A stretch of DNA of 64,000 bases from Cymbidium sinense (lineage: Eukaryota > Streptophyta > Magnoliopsida > Asparagales > Orchidaceae): contig CM038214.1 in the NCBI GenBank assembly GCA_021442155.1, forward strand, positions 56,948,514 to 57,012,513, given 5' to 3'. This document shows, in pieces, positions 13,401 through 25,389 of this stretch; position 1 is the first letter of the stretch; each line of letters starts with the position of its first letter. The position numbers were made by a program, and so were the translations under genes. Under the pieces are notes generated by a model. The model made no database searches, was not told the origin of the DNA, and saw only the letters and a program-made list of their open reading frames with translations.

Positions 13401-14523
13401 TTGATTTTTTTAATAGAGTTTAAGGCTTTCTTTTTTAAAAAAAAGAGTATGGAAATACCTTGTGTTTCTGTCACCATCAGCAATATGTTTGCTAGCAGCC
13501 TTTTAGCACCAGTAGGTTTTCTCCATATTCTGATAATTAATCAAGTTATCTTTAGCAACATTCAAATCATCAATCTTATTAGAGTTAGTCAAAACAACGT
13601 CTTCAAGAGAGCAAACAAGTTGTTCCATATTTTTGAGATTAGCAAAAAGATTTTTAAAATGATGCTTGTTCCACCAATTAAGATTTTGTTTAAGCCTTTT
13701 TAGCTTAAGCCAATGGTGAATCATGCCTTTAACAAAATTATCAGGATGAATAGGGGCCCACCAATTAATGGAAATAACATTAATGAAATCACTATGTTGG
13801 ATCCACATATTTTGGAATCTAAAAGGAGTATGGGAGGATAGTCTAGTGGAGGGATTTTTGACAGAAATCAAAAGTAGAGCATGGTCAGATAAAGTTCTAC
13901 TTAAATGTTCAACCGAAGTAAGGGGCCATTGATTGATCCAAAGGGAATTAAAGAGGGTCCTATCAAGCCGCTGCCAAAGTCTAGAATTATACCATGTAAT
14001 TGGAACCTAAAAAACCAATATCAATCAGATTACAATCAAGAATCATATTAGAAAAGTCTTCCATGGAATGAATGTTAGGAGAGCAACCTCCCCTTCTTTC
14101 CGAGGAAGCAAGAATAGTGTTGAAATCACCACCAACTAACCAAGGTTTGTTGTCAGAGGAGGCAAAGGTTCTTAAGTTATCCCAAAAAATGCTCCTACCA
14201 GTTCTATTACAAGAAGCATAAATAAAGGAACCAAGAGTAGAAAATTCACCCAATGAGATTTGAACTTTAACCAATTGATGAAGGTCATCAAGGATAGAGA
14301 TGTTGACTAGATTATTCCATAAACACCAAATTTTATTGCTAATATTATAAAAGATGTTTTGAAAGCCAAGCATTCTAGCAACCTGAGTGATCTTAGAAGA
14401 GTGTATGAATGGTTCAATAACAACAAGTAAGGCTATGTTATGAGTGCGGCAAAGGTTTCTAACACAGTTGGGGACAATGAGAGTCCCAATACCCCTAACA
14501 TTCCAAATAAGTAAATTAATCAT
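10459..14523 (-). pseudogene. LINE A ORF2 (endonuclease, reverse transcriptase, RNase H)
   Basis: ORF2 encodes the enzyme that nicks the target and copies the element RNA. It starts at ATG 14523 with M-I-N-L-L-I-W-N-V-R-G-I-G, the beginning of an AP-type endonuclease; W-L-V-G-G-D-F-N-T-I-L and L-S-D-H-A-L-L-L follow. The RT is best preserved at 12581-13483: F-R-P-I-C-L, F-K-L-D-I-T-K-A-F-D-N-L-S-W-D-F and G-L-R-Q-G-D-P-L-S-P. The catalytic F-A-D-D lies at about 12480-12495, after a one-base deletion. A region with K-Y-C-Q-G-K-H-P (11668-12111) precedes the C-terminal RNase H (10537-10983): N-T-D-G-S, F-T-E-L-M, E-V-D-A-L-L, then H-V-W-C-E-G-N. About 1,350 codons. At least five frame changes make it non-functional. 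Confidence 0.87.
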
Positions 14524-14598
14524 TATAAATAAGAAGAAAAGAAGAAAGATAATAGAAGGATATGAGAAAAACAAGAATAAGAAAGACACATGATGTAA

Positions 14599-16100
14599 TC
14601 ATTTATGGGAAGTTAGAGAAGATCTAGTGGTTCTTGTGGAGCTATTAGTGAACATTCTAGCTTTAAAGGATTTTTTCTTAGTAACAGTTTGAAAAGGTCT
14701 ATCTATGTACAAAGTATCTCTATCCGAGAGAGATTGATTTATGAAATTTAGAGTAAGGTCAATATCTATCAAAACATTCCTAATTGTAATTTTCCCTTCT
14801 TCAGTGTCAGAATTAAGATGAGGAATTGGGTTGTGAAGCCATTAATAGCACAATTTTCATGTTTAGTTTTAGAAATACTTTTCATATTTTGTTCCACTAC
14901 CAAAGAGTCAACATTTTTCAAATTTTGAACTATCATCAAATGGGCACTTTTAGAATTAGTTTTTAGATTTTGATACGACCTAAAGTTCCCATTCAAGTCA
15001 GCACAAGGGTTCATATGAGTCTCGTCAGGTTCACTAGCCAAAAGAGGTAAGGTAGAATGAATCAAGGTATTGTCTAGAGGAACCAAAGTATTACAATTAG
15101 AAGCAATAATAGGTAAGTTATCATTGGCCTCCTCATGAACCACATGAGCCATACTATTAACCTGGTCCGAATGCTCTCCAATAGACAAATTAGTAGATAA
15201 TAATCCCTTTTGAGGAACTTTAGGCACATGAGCCAATTTATTGGTTTTTTCATTTGCTAGAGAGGGATTAGCATCCGGTAGTTTAATCTTTTTAAGATGA
15301 GGATGCAACACAATGCATTCAGAATAATCATGACCATGAATCTTATAGTGCATGCAAAAATAAGGAAATTTTCAAATTCCACTTTTTGATTATAGCCAAA
15401 TTTCTCAGAGCTGATCCATACATCTTTTGGATACTTTTTGGTAATATCAATCTCAACTAAAATATGAGCAACTGATGGCCATGATCTTGCAGCAGTGGCC
15501 TGATCAATTTGGAGAGGCTGACCAAAGAGAGCCCCAACCGCAAAGAGGACTTGATGTGTAATGTAATGGATTCTCATATTAGGAAGGCAAGCCATAGAGG
15601 AACAATAGGGGATTCCTACATTAAAAAGAGGAGACCATTTCAAAAGTCTCATTTGACAATTATACACAAGGTAGGAGCGATGAGCAAAAACTCTTGAGTA
15701 ATCTAAGTCATTAGATAGTTGAATAAGGACATGCCTAGGATCAATCAATCTAATAGTGAAAATGCCAGAGAGCTTTAGGCTATGAGAAAAGGATCAAATA
15801 TTATCAAGAGTCAGGAGACATAAAGAAAATTTACCTACTAAAGAGAATTCAAATGGCTTTGTCAACTTTTCCATGTCAAGATCCGAGCACATTACAGCAG
15901 GCATTCCATGAAAAGATGTTGAGATCAAGTTAACTGAAGCATTAGGGGAAGTTCTTACCAGATAATGCATCTTTGAAGGACTTAACAGCAGGCAGAGTAA
16001 TAGGTGGAGTAGAATCCATAATACCTTGAAATTTGATAGCTCTAACCGATGCTTCCAAGTTCGAAGAGCTCAGTTGCGCAGAAAGCAACGCCTCTACCAT
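14599..16100 (-). pseudogene. LINE A ORF1 (nucleic-acid-binding, DUF4283-type with CCHC knuckle)
   Basis: ORF1 of plant L1 elements encodes the RNA-binding part of the retrotransposition particle. The start ATG (complement 16098-16100) opens M-V-E-A-L-L-S-A-Q-L-S-S-S-N-L-E-A. After a frameshift near 15950 come the DUF4283-like words F-H-G-M-P-A-V-M-C-S-D, D-P-R-H-V-L-I-Q-L-S and M-R-L-L-K-W-S-P-L-F-N-V. Then follow V-E-I-D-I-T-K-K-Y-P-K-D-V-W-I and a zinc-knuckle remnant C-M-H-Y-K-I-H-G-H-D-Y-S-E-C at about 15318-15360. The second Cys of the CX2CX4HX4C motif is Tyr. A polar tail ends at a TGA (complement 14599-14601). The total span of about 500 codons is usual for this family. Several frameshifts break it. 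Confidence 0.82.
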
Positions 16101-16260
16101 TGATAGAACAAGGGATACTCACATCAGAGGCCAAACAGAGAGCAAAAAACCAAAAATTATGATCGAGAAGGATCGAAAATCGGCCAAGCCGCAAGAAAGT
16201 CGCAAGGGAACATGGAATCACTAGAGAGCGCCGCGTCCGAGAGGAAGGAGGTTTGCATGG

Positions 16261-16489
16261 TTTTTTAGGTTTAGTGTTGTAGGTTTAGAGTTTAGGTTTA
16301 GGGTTAGTTTTATTGTTTTTTTAATTAAGTAAATAGATAAGTTTATGTTTATTTAATTTATTTTATGTTTCTTTTAGTTTATTTTATTTTTTATTTAGGT
16401 GGATTTTTTATTTAGTTTAGTTTATTTATTTTAGTTTAGGTTTTTTATTTTAGTTTATTTTTAAGGTTTAGCTTTATGTTTATGTTTAT
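16261..16489 (-). repeat. Telomere-like satellite between LINE A and GR-RBP copy 3
   Basis: Degenerate TTTAGGG-strand sequence with a linker (TTTTTTTAATTAAGTAAATAG) at about 16315-16335, then TTTATTTTAGTTT-type AT-rich repeat. No gene. Confidence 0.85.
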
Positions 16490-16802
16490 TTCCATAAGTA
16501 GTAGATCGGATCAGCAATTCTTCAGTTTCTTCAATTCCCATCATAACCACTCTAGCCTCTTGTGTAGCAGGATTGACCATCATATCCCCGATCTCTCCCT
16601 CCGCCACTACCATGGTTGTAACCTCCCATGATCATCCCACCTCCATAACCACCACTTCTCAGACCACCACCTCCATATCCACCAGCACCTCCAGATCTCC
16701 CGCCACTATTGCGATAACTGCCACCTACGCCTTCACCACCACAGCCAAATCTAGGAGCCTAGTTGACGGTGATGTTCTTGCCATCAAGGTTTTGCTGATT
16801 CT
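16490..16802 (-). pseudogene. GR-RBP 3' fragment, copy 3
   Basis: On the minus strand this reads N-L-D-G-K-N-I-T-V-N, an in-frame TAG, then A-P and a glycine-rich tail ending G-Y-D-G-N-stop (TGA, complement 16531-16533). It is the same C-terminal piece of a plant GR-RBP as at 2563-3045, and the TAG sits at the same codon. The upstream breakpoint (AACCCTAAGAATCAGC on the minus strand) matches the other copies. Only about 40 bases of 3'UTR remain, so this copy is shorter at its 3' end. RNP motifs are missing. Non-functional. Confidence 0.83.
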
Positions 16803-19750
16803 TAGGGTTTTGGTTTTGGTTTAGGTTTATTAGATTTAAGGGTTTAGGTTTATTTTCTAATTTAATTAGTTACTTTATGTTTAGGTTTAGGGTTTGGGTT
16901 AAGTTAGGGTTTTGATTTTAGGGTTTAGATTTTAAGTTTAGGTTTGTTTTAGGGTTTAAGTTTAGGGTTTAGGGATTAGGATTTAGTTTTAGAGTTTAAT
17001 AGGGTTTAAGGTTTTATTTTAAAATTAAGTAAAATCATATGTTTAGGTTTATTTAGTATATTTCTTTTATTTTTTATTTATTTTAATTTACTTCATTTTT
17101 CATTTTTATTTAGGTTTATTTTTTATTTTTATTTAGTTTAGCTTACTTAATTTAGATTTATTTATTTTACTTTAGGTTTTTTATTTTAGTTTGTGTTAGT
17201 TTTATTTTTATTTAACTTTTGGTTTATATTTTAGGTTTAAATTTTATTTTATTTTTAATTTATTTTATTTTAGGTTTATTTTATTTAGGGTTAAAATTTA
17301 GTTCTTAATTTATATAAGTTTTTTATTCTTAAGTTTATTTTATTTGTTTAGTTTAGTTTAAGTTTTTATTTTTTTAATTTAGTTTTTTTATTTTTTTATT
17401 TTATTTTATTTTTTATTTAGGTTTTATTTTTAGTTTATATTTTTAAAATTTTATTTAGGTTTAGATTTTATTTATTTATTTTATTTTTTTAGGTTTTATT
17501 TAGTTTAGGTTTAGGTTTTTAGGTTTTTAGGTTTTAGGGTTTAAGGGTTATGGTTTATGGTTAAGGGTTTAGGGTTTAGGGATGGGGTTTAGGGTTTAGG
17601 GTCTAAGGTTGTAAGTTTTAGGGTTTAGGGTTTAGGGTTTAAGGTTTTAAGCTTTAAAGTTTAGGGTTTAAATTTTAGTGTTTAGGCATTAGGGTTTAGG
17701 GTTTCTAGTTTAGGGTTTAGGGTTAGCTTATATTTTAAGGTTAGATTAGGGTTTAGGGTTTTTAGGGTTTAGCGTTTATGGTTTAGGGTTTGTTTAAGGT
17801 TTAAGGTTTAGGGTATTAGGGTTTAGGGTTGGGTTAGTTTTAGGGTTTAGGGTTTAGGGTTTGGGGTTATCTAGATTAGTTAATTTATTTTATTTTTTTA
17901 TTTTTTTTATTTTTTCTATTAATTTAGCTTAGTTTATTTATTTTATGTTTATTTTTTTAATTTAGGTTTTTTATTTTAGTTTATTTATTAGGTTTAGTTT
18001 TAGGTTTATGTTTATTTTTTAATTTAGTTTTATTTTTATTTTATTTTTTAGGTTTAGGTTTTATTTTTCAATTTAGGTTTAGGTTTAGGTTTTTATTTTA
18101 CCTTTTTAGGTTAGGTTTTAGGTTTTTATTTTAGTTTTTTTTAGATTTTATTTTTTAGTGTAGGTTAGGTTTAATTTTAGTTTATTTTATTTTATTTAGT
18201 TTAGGGTTTAGGTTTACTTTATTTTATGTCTAGTTTTAGGTTTTATTTATTTTAGTTTAGGAATAGGTGTATTTTATTTTGTTTATTTTAGGTTTACATT
18301 TTTATTTTAGTTTAGGGTTTAGGTTTTATTTTTTTATTTTTTTTAGGTTTTATTTTTAGGTTCATTTTTTAGGCTTAGGTTTTTTATTTATTTTAATTTA
18401 TTTTAGGTTTATTTCTTTTAAGTTTTATTTTTTAGGTTTTATTTTAGGTTTATTTTATTTTTGGTTTAGTTTAAGTTTTATTTATTTTATTTTAGATTTT
18501 ATTTTTTATTTTATTTTTTCATTTTATGTTTAGGTTTAGGTTTATTATATTATATTATATTTATTTTATTTAGGTTTAGGTTTATTTTTATTTTTTAGGT
18601 TTTTTAGTTTAGGTTTAGGTTTTTTGGTTTTTAGGGTTTAGAGTTTAGGATTTTGGGTTTGACATTTGGTGTTTATGGTTTAGGGTTCAATGTTTTCATG
18701 TTTAGGGTTTAGGGTGTAGTGTTTAGGGTTTAGGGTTTAGGGTTTTAGGGTCTAGGGTTTAGGGTTTAGGAGGGTTTAGGGTTTAGGGTTAGTATTAGGT
18801 TTAGGATTTAGGGTTAAGATTTTTTTAATTTTTACATTTTTTTTATTATTTTTAAATTAAGTAAACTAGTATGCTTATGTTTATTTAGTTTACTTTTTAT
18901 TTATTGTAGTTTATTTTATTTTTATTTTTATTTAGGCTTAATTTTATTTTTATTTAGTTTAGTTTATTTATTTTAGGTATATTTATTTTAGTTTAGGTTT
19001 TTTATTTTATTTTTTTAAGGTTAGGTTTTATTTTCTTTATTTTGGGTTAAGGTTTTTATTTTATTTTTTTAGGTTTAGGTTTTAGGTTTTCACTTAGGTT
19101 TATTTTTAGGTATTTTATATTTATTTTATTTTATTTTATTTTATTTAAGTTTGGGTTTAGGTTTAGGTTTTATTTATTTTAGTTTAGTTTATTTTAGTTT
19201 AGATTTAGGTTTATTTTATTTTCTTTTAGGGTTTAGGTGTTATGTATTATTTAATTTTTGGTTTTATTTTTAGGTTTATTTTTTAAGTTTAGGTTTTTAT
19301 TTTATTTTTATTTTAGATTATTTTAGGTTTATTTATTTTTATTTTAGATTTAGTTTTTATTTTATTAAGGTTTTTTTTTAGTTTAATTTAGGTTTTTATT
19401 TATTTTATTTTATTTTAGTTTTTTATTTTTTAATTTATTTTCTTTTTAGGTTTAAGTTTAGCTTTTAGTTTATGTTTTTATTTTATTTTATTTATTTATT
19501 TATTTTATTTTTGTTTAGGTTTTTTTTATTTCTTTTACTTTTAGGTTTTATTTAGTTTAGGTTTAGTTTTTAAACTTTTTAAGGTTTAGGGTTAGTTTAG
19601 GGTTTAGGAGCATTTTTTGGGTATAGGGTATATGGTTTAGGTTTTTGAGTTCAGGGTTTTAGGGTTTAGGTTTAGGGTTTAGGGTTTAGGGTTTAGGTTT
19701 TAGGTTTACAGTTCAAGTTTTAGTTTAGGGTTTAGGGTTTTTGGTTTTTT
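16803..19750 (-). repeat. Telomere-derived satellite with about 1-kb periodicity
   Basis: Plus-strand TTTAGGG tracts at about 16860-17010, 17520-17880, 18640-18800 and 19590-19740 alternate with AT-rich degenerate tracts. Linkers of the T-run/AAATTAAGTAAA type sit at about 17015-17035 and 18845-18865. After each linker the order of words (TTTATTTAGTTTA, TTTATTTATTTTAG, GTTTTTTATTTTAGTTTA, AGGTTTAGGTTTATG) is kept between units. The degenerate part is therefore a repeated sequence and not random decay of telomere. No gene is seen. Confidence 0.88.
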
Positions 19751-20212
19751 TTTAAATAGAGAACAAATTTAGATTCAACATCTCTTCTTTTTGATTTCAT
19801 GAACCAAGTAACATAACAATTTTCTATGACACAGGCGATGATAAAGATAAAATATGAGCATGCATAGAGCAAATAAAAAACCATAGATAACTAGAATCAT
19901 CTCTAATGTAAAGACACGGTTCCATAAGTACCAGATTGGATCATTTGTTCTTTAATTTCTCCACTTCCCATCAGACCTCTCAAGTAGCGGGATCCACCAT
20001 CATATCCCCGATCTCTCCCTTTGCTACCACCATGGCTGTAACCTTCATTGCTCCTCCCGCCTCCATTACCACCCTGCTTTACCACCTCCATATCCAGCAC
20101 CTCGGATCCCCACCACCACCGTAACCATCACTTTCACCTCCATCCGGATCTAGACTGAGCTTGATTGATGGTGATGTTCCTATCGTCAAGGTTCTGCCCA
20201 TTCTTAAGGTTT
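19751..20212 (-). pseudogene. GR-RBP 3' fragment, copy 4 (keeps the Gln codon)
   Basis: Minus-strand translation gives N-G-Q-N-L-D-D-R-N-I-T-I-N-Q-A-Q-S-R-S-G, the closest here to the ordinary RRM end of plant GR-RBPs. Unlike copies 2 and 3 it has CAA, not TAG, at the codon after N-I-T-I-N. A frameshift follows directly (S-G-W-R-stop) and at least two more indels break the glycine-rich tail. The tail can be followed in shifted frames to G-G-S-R-Y-L-R-G-L. A full-length 3'UTR follows to the A-run near 19751. It lacks RNP1 and RNP2. Non-functional. Confidence 0.83.
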
Positions 20213-23200
20213 AGCTTTAGTTTTAAGTCTATTAGGTTTTATGGTTTAGGTTTATTTTCTAATTTATTTTGTTAATTTATGTTTAGGTTTAGGCTTCGAG
20301 GTTTAGGGTTTAAGGTTTAGGGTTAGTGTTTAGGGTTTAGGGTTTAGGGTTTTAGGATTTATGCTTCAAGGGTTTTGGGATTTGGGTTTAGGGTTTAGGG
20401 CTTAGGGTATGGGGTTTAGCATTTTTTTTAAATTAAGTAAACAGATAGGTTTTGGTTTATTTAGATTATTTTTTATTTATTTTATTTTATTTTATTTTTA
20501 ATTTTTATTTTAGTATATTTTTTTATTTTTATTTAGTTTAGTTTATTTATTTTACGTTTATTTATTTTAGTTTGTGTTTTTTATTTTAGTATATTTTTTA
20601 GGTTTCGGTTTAGCTTTAGATTTATTTTTTTAGTGGGGTTTTATTTTTATTTTATTTTTGAGGTTTAGGTTTTATTTTTTCTTTTTAAGTTTAGGTTTGG
20701 GTTTTTATTTTATTTTTTTAGGTTTAGGTTTTAGCTTTTTATTTTAAATTTTTTTAGGTTTTATTTTTTAATTTAGGTTTAGGTTTATTTTAAGTTTATT
20801 ATTAGTTTATTTAATTTTATTTAGTTAATGTTTAGGTTTAGGTTTAGTTTATTTTAGGTTTAAGTTTAGGTTCTATTTATTTTAGTTTAGTTTTTTTTAG
20901 TTTAGCTTTAGGTTTTGGCTTATTTTATTTATTATATTTTTATTTAGGTTTATGTTTTTTTAGTTTAGGGTTTAGCTTTTAATTTTTATTTATTTTTAGT
21001 TTTATTTTTTAGATTTAGGTTTTTATTTAGTTTTTTTATTATATTAGGTTTATTTTATTTTTATTTTATTTATGTTTTTTTATTCTTAGGTTTATTTAAT
21101 TTTTAAGTTTAGTTTAGGTTTTCACTTATTTTATCTTAGTTTATTTTTATTAGCCGATTTTATTTTATTTATAGTTTTAGGTTTCAATTTAGTTAGGCTT
21201 TTATTTTATTTAGGCTTAGGTTTTTTTATATATTTTATTTTTAGGTTTATTTAATTTATGTTTGGGTTTCTAGGTTTTTAAGGTGTAGTGTTTAGGGTTT
21301 AGGGTTTCAATTTCAGGGTTTTAGGGTTTATGATTTAGGGTTAGGGTTTAGGTTTTAGGGTTTATTATTTGGGCTTTAGAGTTTAGGGTTTTTAAAGTTT
21401 AGGGTTTAGAGTTTATGGTTTAGGGTTGAGGGTTTAGGGTTACCTTAGGGTTAGAGTTTTTTTTTTTAAAAGAATTAAGTAAATCGGTACATTTAGGTTT
21501 ATTTAGCTTATTTAGTTTTATTTTTATTTAATTTAGTTTATTTTACTTTTTATTTTTATTTATGTTTATTATTTTATTTAGTTTTGTTTATATATTTTAG
21601 GTTTATTTATTTTAGTTTAGGTTTTTATTTTTAGTTTATTTTTTAGGTTTAGGTTTATTTTTTAGTTCAGTTTTATTTTTATTCTCTTTTTTAGGTTTAA
21701 GTTTTTTTTTTATTTTTAGGTTTAGGTTTAGGTTTTATTTTTTTAAGTTTAGGTTTTAGTTTTTTATTTTAGGTTTATTTTTAGGTTTTATTTCTTAGTT
21801 TAGTTTTAGGTTTATTTTTAGTTTATTTTATTTTATTTAGTTTAGGTTTAGGTTTTATTTATTTTATTTTAGTTTATTTTAGTTTTTTTAGGTTTATTTT
21901 ATTTTATTTATTTTATTTATTTTAAGTTTACTTATTTTTTTAGTTTTGGTTTTAGGTTATATTTTTTATTTATTTTAGGTTTAATTTTAGGTTTAGGTTT
22001 TTATTTAGTTTTTATTTTATTTTATTTTAGGTTTATTTTATTTTCATTTTATGTTTAGTTTTTATTTTATTTTGGTTTTTTATTCTTAGGTTTATTTTAT
22101 CTTTTTAGTGTAGTTTATGTTTTAATTTATTTTATTTTAGTTTATTTTATTTGATTTTTAGGTTTAGGTTTAGGTTTTAGTTTCAATTTTTATTTTATTT
22201 CATTTTGTTATTTTATTTTTGTTAAGGTTTTTTTAATTTTATTTTTATGTTTTATTTTGTTTAGATTTAGGGTTTTATGTTTTAGGGTTTAGGGTTTAGT
22301 AGCATTTACAATTTTATGGTTTAGGGTTTTAGGGTTTAGGGTTTAGGATTAGGGTATAGGGTTTTGGGTTTAGGGTTTAGGGTTTGGTGTTTAGGCTTTA
22401 GGGTTTAGGGTTTTAAAGGTTTAGGGATAGCTTAGGGTTTAAGGTTAGTTTAAGATTTAAGATTTAAGGTTTAGGCTTTAGGGTTTTAGTTTTTCAGGGT
22501 TTAGGGCTTAGGGTTTAGGGATAGTTTAGGGTTTAGGGTTTTAGGGTTTAGGGTTTAGGGTTTAGGGTTTAGAGTTTACGCTTAAAGTTAGGGTTTAGTG
22601 TTTAGGGTTGAGGGTTTAGGGCTTCAGGTTTCGGGTTTAGGGTTTAGGGTTTAGGGTTTAGGGTTTTGAGTTAGTTTAGGGGTTAGGATTTAGGGTTTTT
22701 TAGGGTTTAGGATTTAGGATTTAGGGTTTAGGATTTAGGGTTAATTTTAGGGTTTAGGGTTTAGGGTTTAGGGTTTAGAGTTTTATTTTTTAAAAAATTA
22801 AGTAAATTGGAAGGTTGAGCATTATTTAGTTTATTTTTTATTTATTATAGTTTATTTTATTTATTTTATTTTTATTTAGGTTTATTTTTTATTTTTATTT
22901 AGTTTAGTTTATTTATTTTAATTTTATTTATTTTAATTTAGGTTTTTTATTTTAGTTTATTTTTTAGGTTTAAGTTTAGGTTTATGTTTATTTTTATTTT
23001 TAGGTTTAAGTTTTATTTTTTATTTTTAGGTTTTTATTTAGTTTTTATTTTATTTTATTTTAAGTTTATTTTATTTTTATTTTGCATATAGTTTTTATTT
23101 TATTTTTAGGTTTTTTTATATTTTATTTTAATTTTTCTTTTGATTAATTTTAGTTTAGTTTAGTTTTTATTTTTATTTTTATGTTTTTGTTTAGGTTTTA

Positions 23201-23275
23201 GTTTAGGTTTTTATTTTCTTTTAGTTCTATTTTATTTTATTTAGGTTTAAGTTTTTAGGTTTCTATGGTTTAGGG
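20213..23275 (-). repeat. Telomere-derived satellite with the cleanest TTTAGGG tracts
   Basis: TTTAGGG-rich tracts lie at about 20285-20415, 21275-21450 and 22260-22780. Linkers T-run/AATTAAGTAAA sit at about 20424, 21465 and 22785, giving units of about 1.05 and 1.3 kb. The tract 22260-22780 contains several runs of four to five perfect TTTAGGG units. The AT-rich parts are TTTATTTTATTT and GGTTTAGGTTTA words in conserved order. The block ends at the T8 run (23276-23283), the A-tail of LINE B. No gene. Confidence 0.9.
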
Positions 23276-25389
23276 TTTTTTTTAAGAAATTAGGTGAATT
23301 TTATTGCCACAAATAAAAGGTACAAAGTCCTTAGAGGGGGAGAATCTCTAAGCTAATGCTCAAAGAGCTACAAAAGGATCCTAAGGAGATAAGCCTCCTA
23401 ACTAATACAATAGATAAGGAAATGAATCTAATCAAAAAGGAAATAGAGATCCATAAAAAATAGTCCTAGAGATCCATAAAAAATAGTCCTTGAAATCAAC
23501 AGCAATCTTCCTCTACACCTTATGAAACAAGCCCAATCCAGCAGCAAAGGTCTCCCATCCTGAACCAGAGATCTGCAACAAGCTTGAAAATGGATTAGTA
23601 TAGATAATGAAATAGTTAAATAAGCATGGAAAAGAAGAGCAGATAGAAGTAAAAAGATGAAGAAAAGGCTTAGGCTTAGTTTTAAATGTCTTAAGGAGCA
23701 TAACTATATGTAAGCATCTAGACTTCAAGTGAAGGGTAACAATTCCATATAGCACTACTACCCAAAAGGGGGAGTGGGAAACATCATGGCCATCATTGCT
23801 AGCATACCTCTTGTAGCACCTTATCCAATGATGATCATCACAGAAACCTACATAAGACTTCAAACAGCAAATATAGCCACAAAAAACCAAGTAGTTGAAT
23901 ATATTAAGCTTAGTAAAATAGATAAGCAGGTACCCCATCAGCAGAGTATTATGCCATAGGGAGCACCATCAAAGCCACAAAATATTATCTAGCTTACTAG
24001 TAAGATTAACATCAAGAATGATTGGAAGCAAGGCATCCAACAAACCAGGAAAGGGTAGAGAATCGACCACAATCCAGAAGCAAAAATTCCAGTAGGTAAA
24101 AATAAGAAAAGAAGAACGGGAAAGGAGATAGCAAGTGCCATAGATAGACTTGACAAGTTCAAAAAAAGTGTAGCAAAGTAAATACTCTTTAGACCAAACC
24201 ATCCAGCTAGAGCAGCCAATCCAAGCAACCAGCAAGGCAGTCTGCCTTGCAAACCACTAAAACAACCAAGGATTCAAATCAGTGGAGCTAGACCTAGCCG
24301 GATGCAAGACAGAAAGAATCTTTCCATTAGGAATATTGAAAATAACCTGAGGAAAAGCCATAGCTAGTAGCCACAAATCCCAAATCAAAGAAAGGAGAAT
24401 CAAGTTCAAACAACTAGATACAATAGCCAAAAATAATTAAAAACCCTGTAGAATTAATGATAATCCAACAGCCAAAGATAATCACAGATAAAAAAACTAA
24501 TAGGGAAAACATCAGCCCAATCCAAAACACCTCCAAGTAGTTAGGCACCTTCCAGTTCAGAATACTAGTTAAGAAGAGAACCTTGTTATTAAAGGGTGTA
24601 CACCCACTAATTAGATGATCTAATAAGACTGCAGTACCCAAAACAACACTCATCAAGAACAACATAAAAGAAAAAGTAGAAAGTTGTAGGAAAATAATTC
24701 TCCAAACCATAACTAGAGGCATAAAAAAAGGAGCCCTAATGGTCACATTACTCCTCATAGCTGCAGGAGAAAAAATCACAACACCACTGCTGTCAATAGC
24801 AACTTTCCAATGAGCAAACCCCAACCATGATGGCCAATCTCCAAACAACACACAGAAGGATAGGAATAAGTGGGAAGGATGAGACTCAAGAGGGAAAGAA
24901 CAACCAAAATCAACAAGAAAAACCAACCCAATCAGCAAACAATAAGCAGACAAACCAACCAACCATAATAAGAAGGTCACAAGGACAGCAAGAGCAACAC
25001 CTAGAAAAGGGAAAGATCCACAACTATGTAATAATAGGCAAAAGTCAACTTGAGAATGCAGAGCAAAAAAAGAAAGCCACTGAGAGATCCAACCAAAAAG
25101 GATAGCCACACCAAACAAATAACAAGCAGGATCCAACCACCACCTATAGCTAATACCACTACCAGTTTGGAAGAGAAATCAAACCAAAAAAAAGAAAATA
25201 TAGAAAAAAAACCAATGACTGGAAAGACAACCTCAACCCATCCAAAGAATGGGAAGAAACCAAACAGGAGAAAAGAAGGTTTATGAGAAGAAAGAAATAA
25301 AGACCAAACCAACATAAGGTAAAGCCATAAATAATTAGAACCAATAGCATGTGGAAAGCCAAAGCCCCACAAGAGAAGAAAAGAGTAAA
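23276..25389 (-). other. LINE B 3'UTR (about 2.1 kb)
   Basis: Non-coding tail of LINE B. Blocks near 23770-23850 recur in LINE fragment E: GCCATCATTGCTAGCATACC occurs at both places. The conserved end (GGCAATAAAATTC on the minus strand, then the A-tail) is shared with LINE D. Long minus-strand frames here are hydrophobic low-complexity translations of T/G-rich sequence, and I do not call them genes. Confidence 0.68.

Larger units (their letters stand above)
6935..16260 (-). mobile_element. LINE copy A (L1-clade with RNase H), near full length, dead
   Basis: A non-LTR retrotransposon read on the minus strand: a short leader (about 16260-16101), ORF1 (16100-14599), a 75-nt gap, ORF2 (14523 to about 10459) and a long 3'UTR to 6935. 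It is flanked by telomere-like DNA on both sides. The 3' end is degenerate: GGCAATTCCCCAC...TTTAAAACCCTAAAC, a four-base A-run against CCCTAAA. The other copies carry AATAAA near this end; here it is lost. Both ORFs carry frameshifts and stops, so the copy is not autonomous. Target-site duplications cannot be recognised in such repetitive flanks. Confidence 0.88.
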
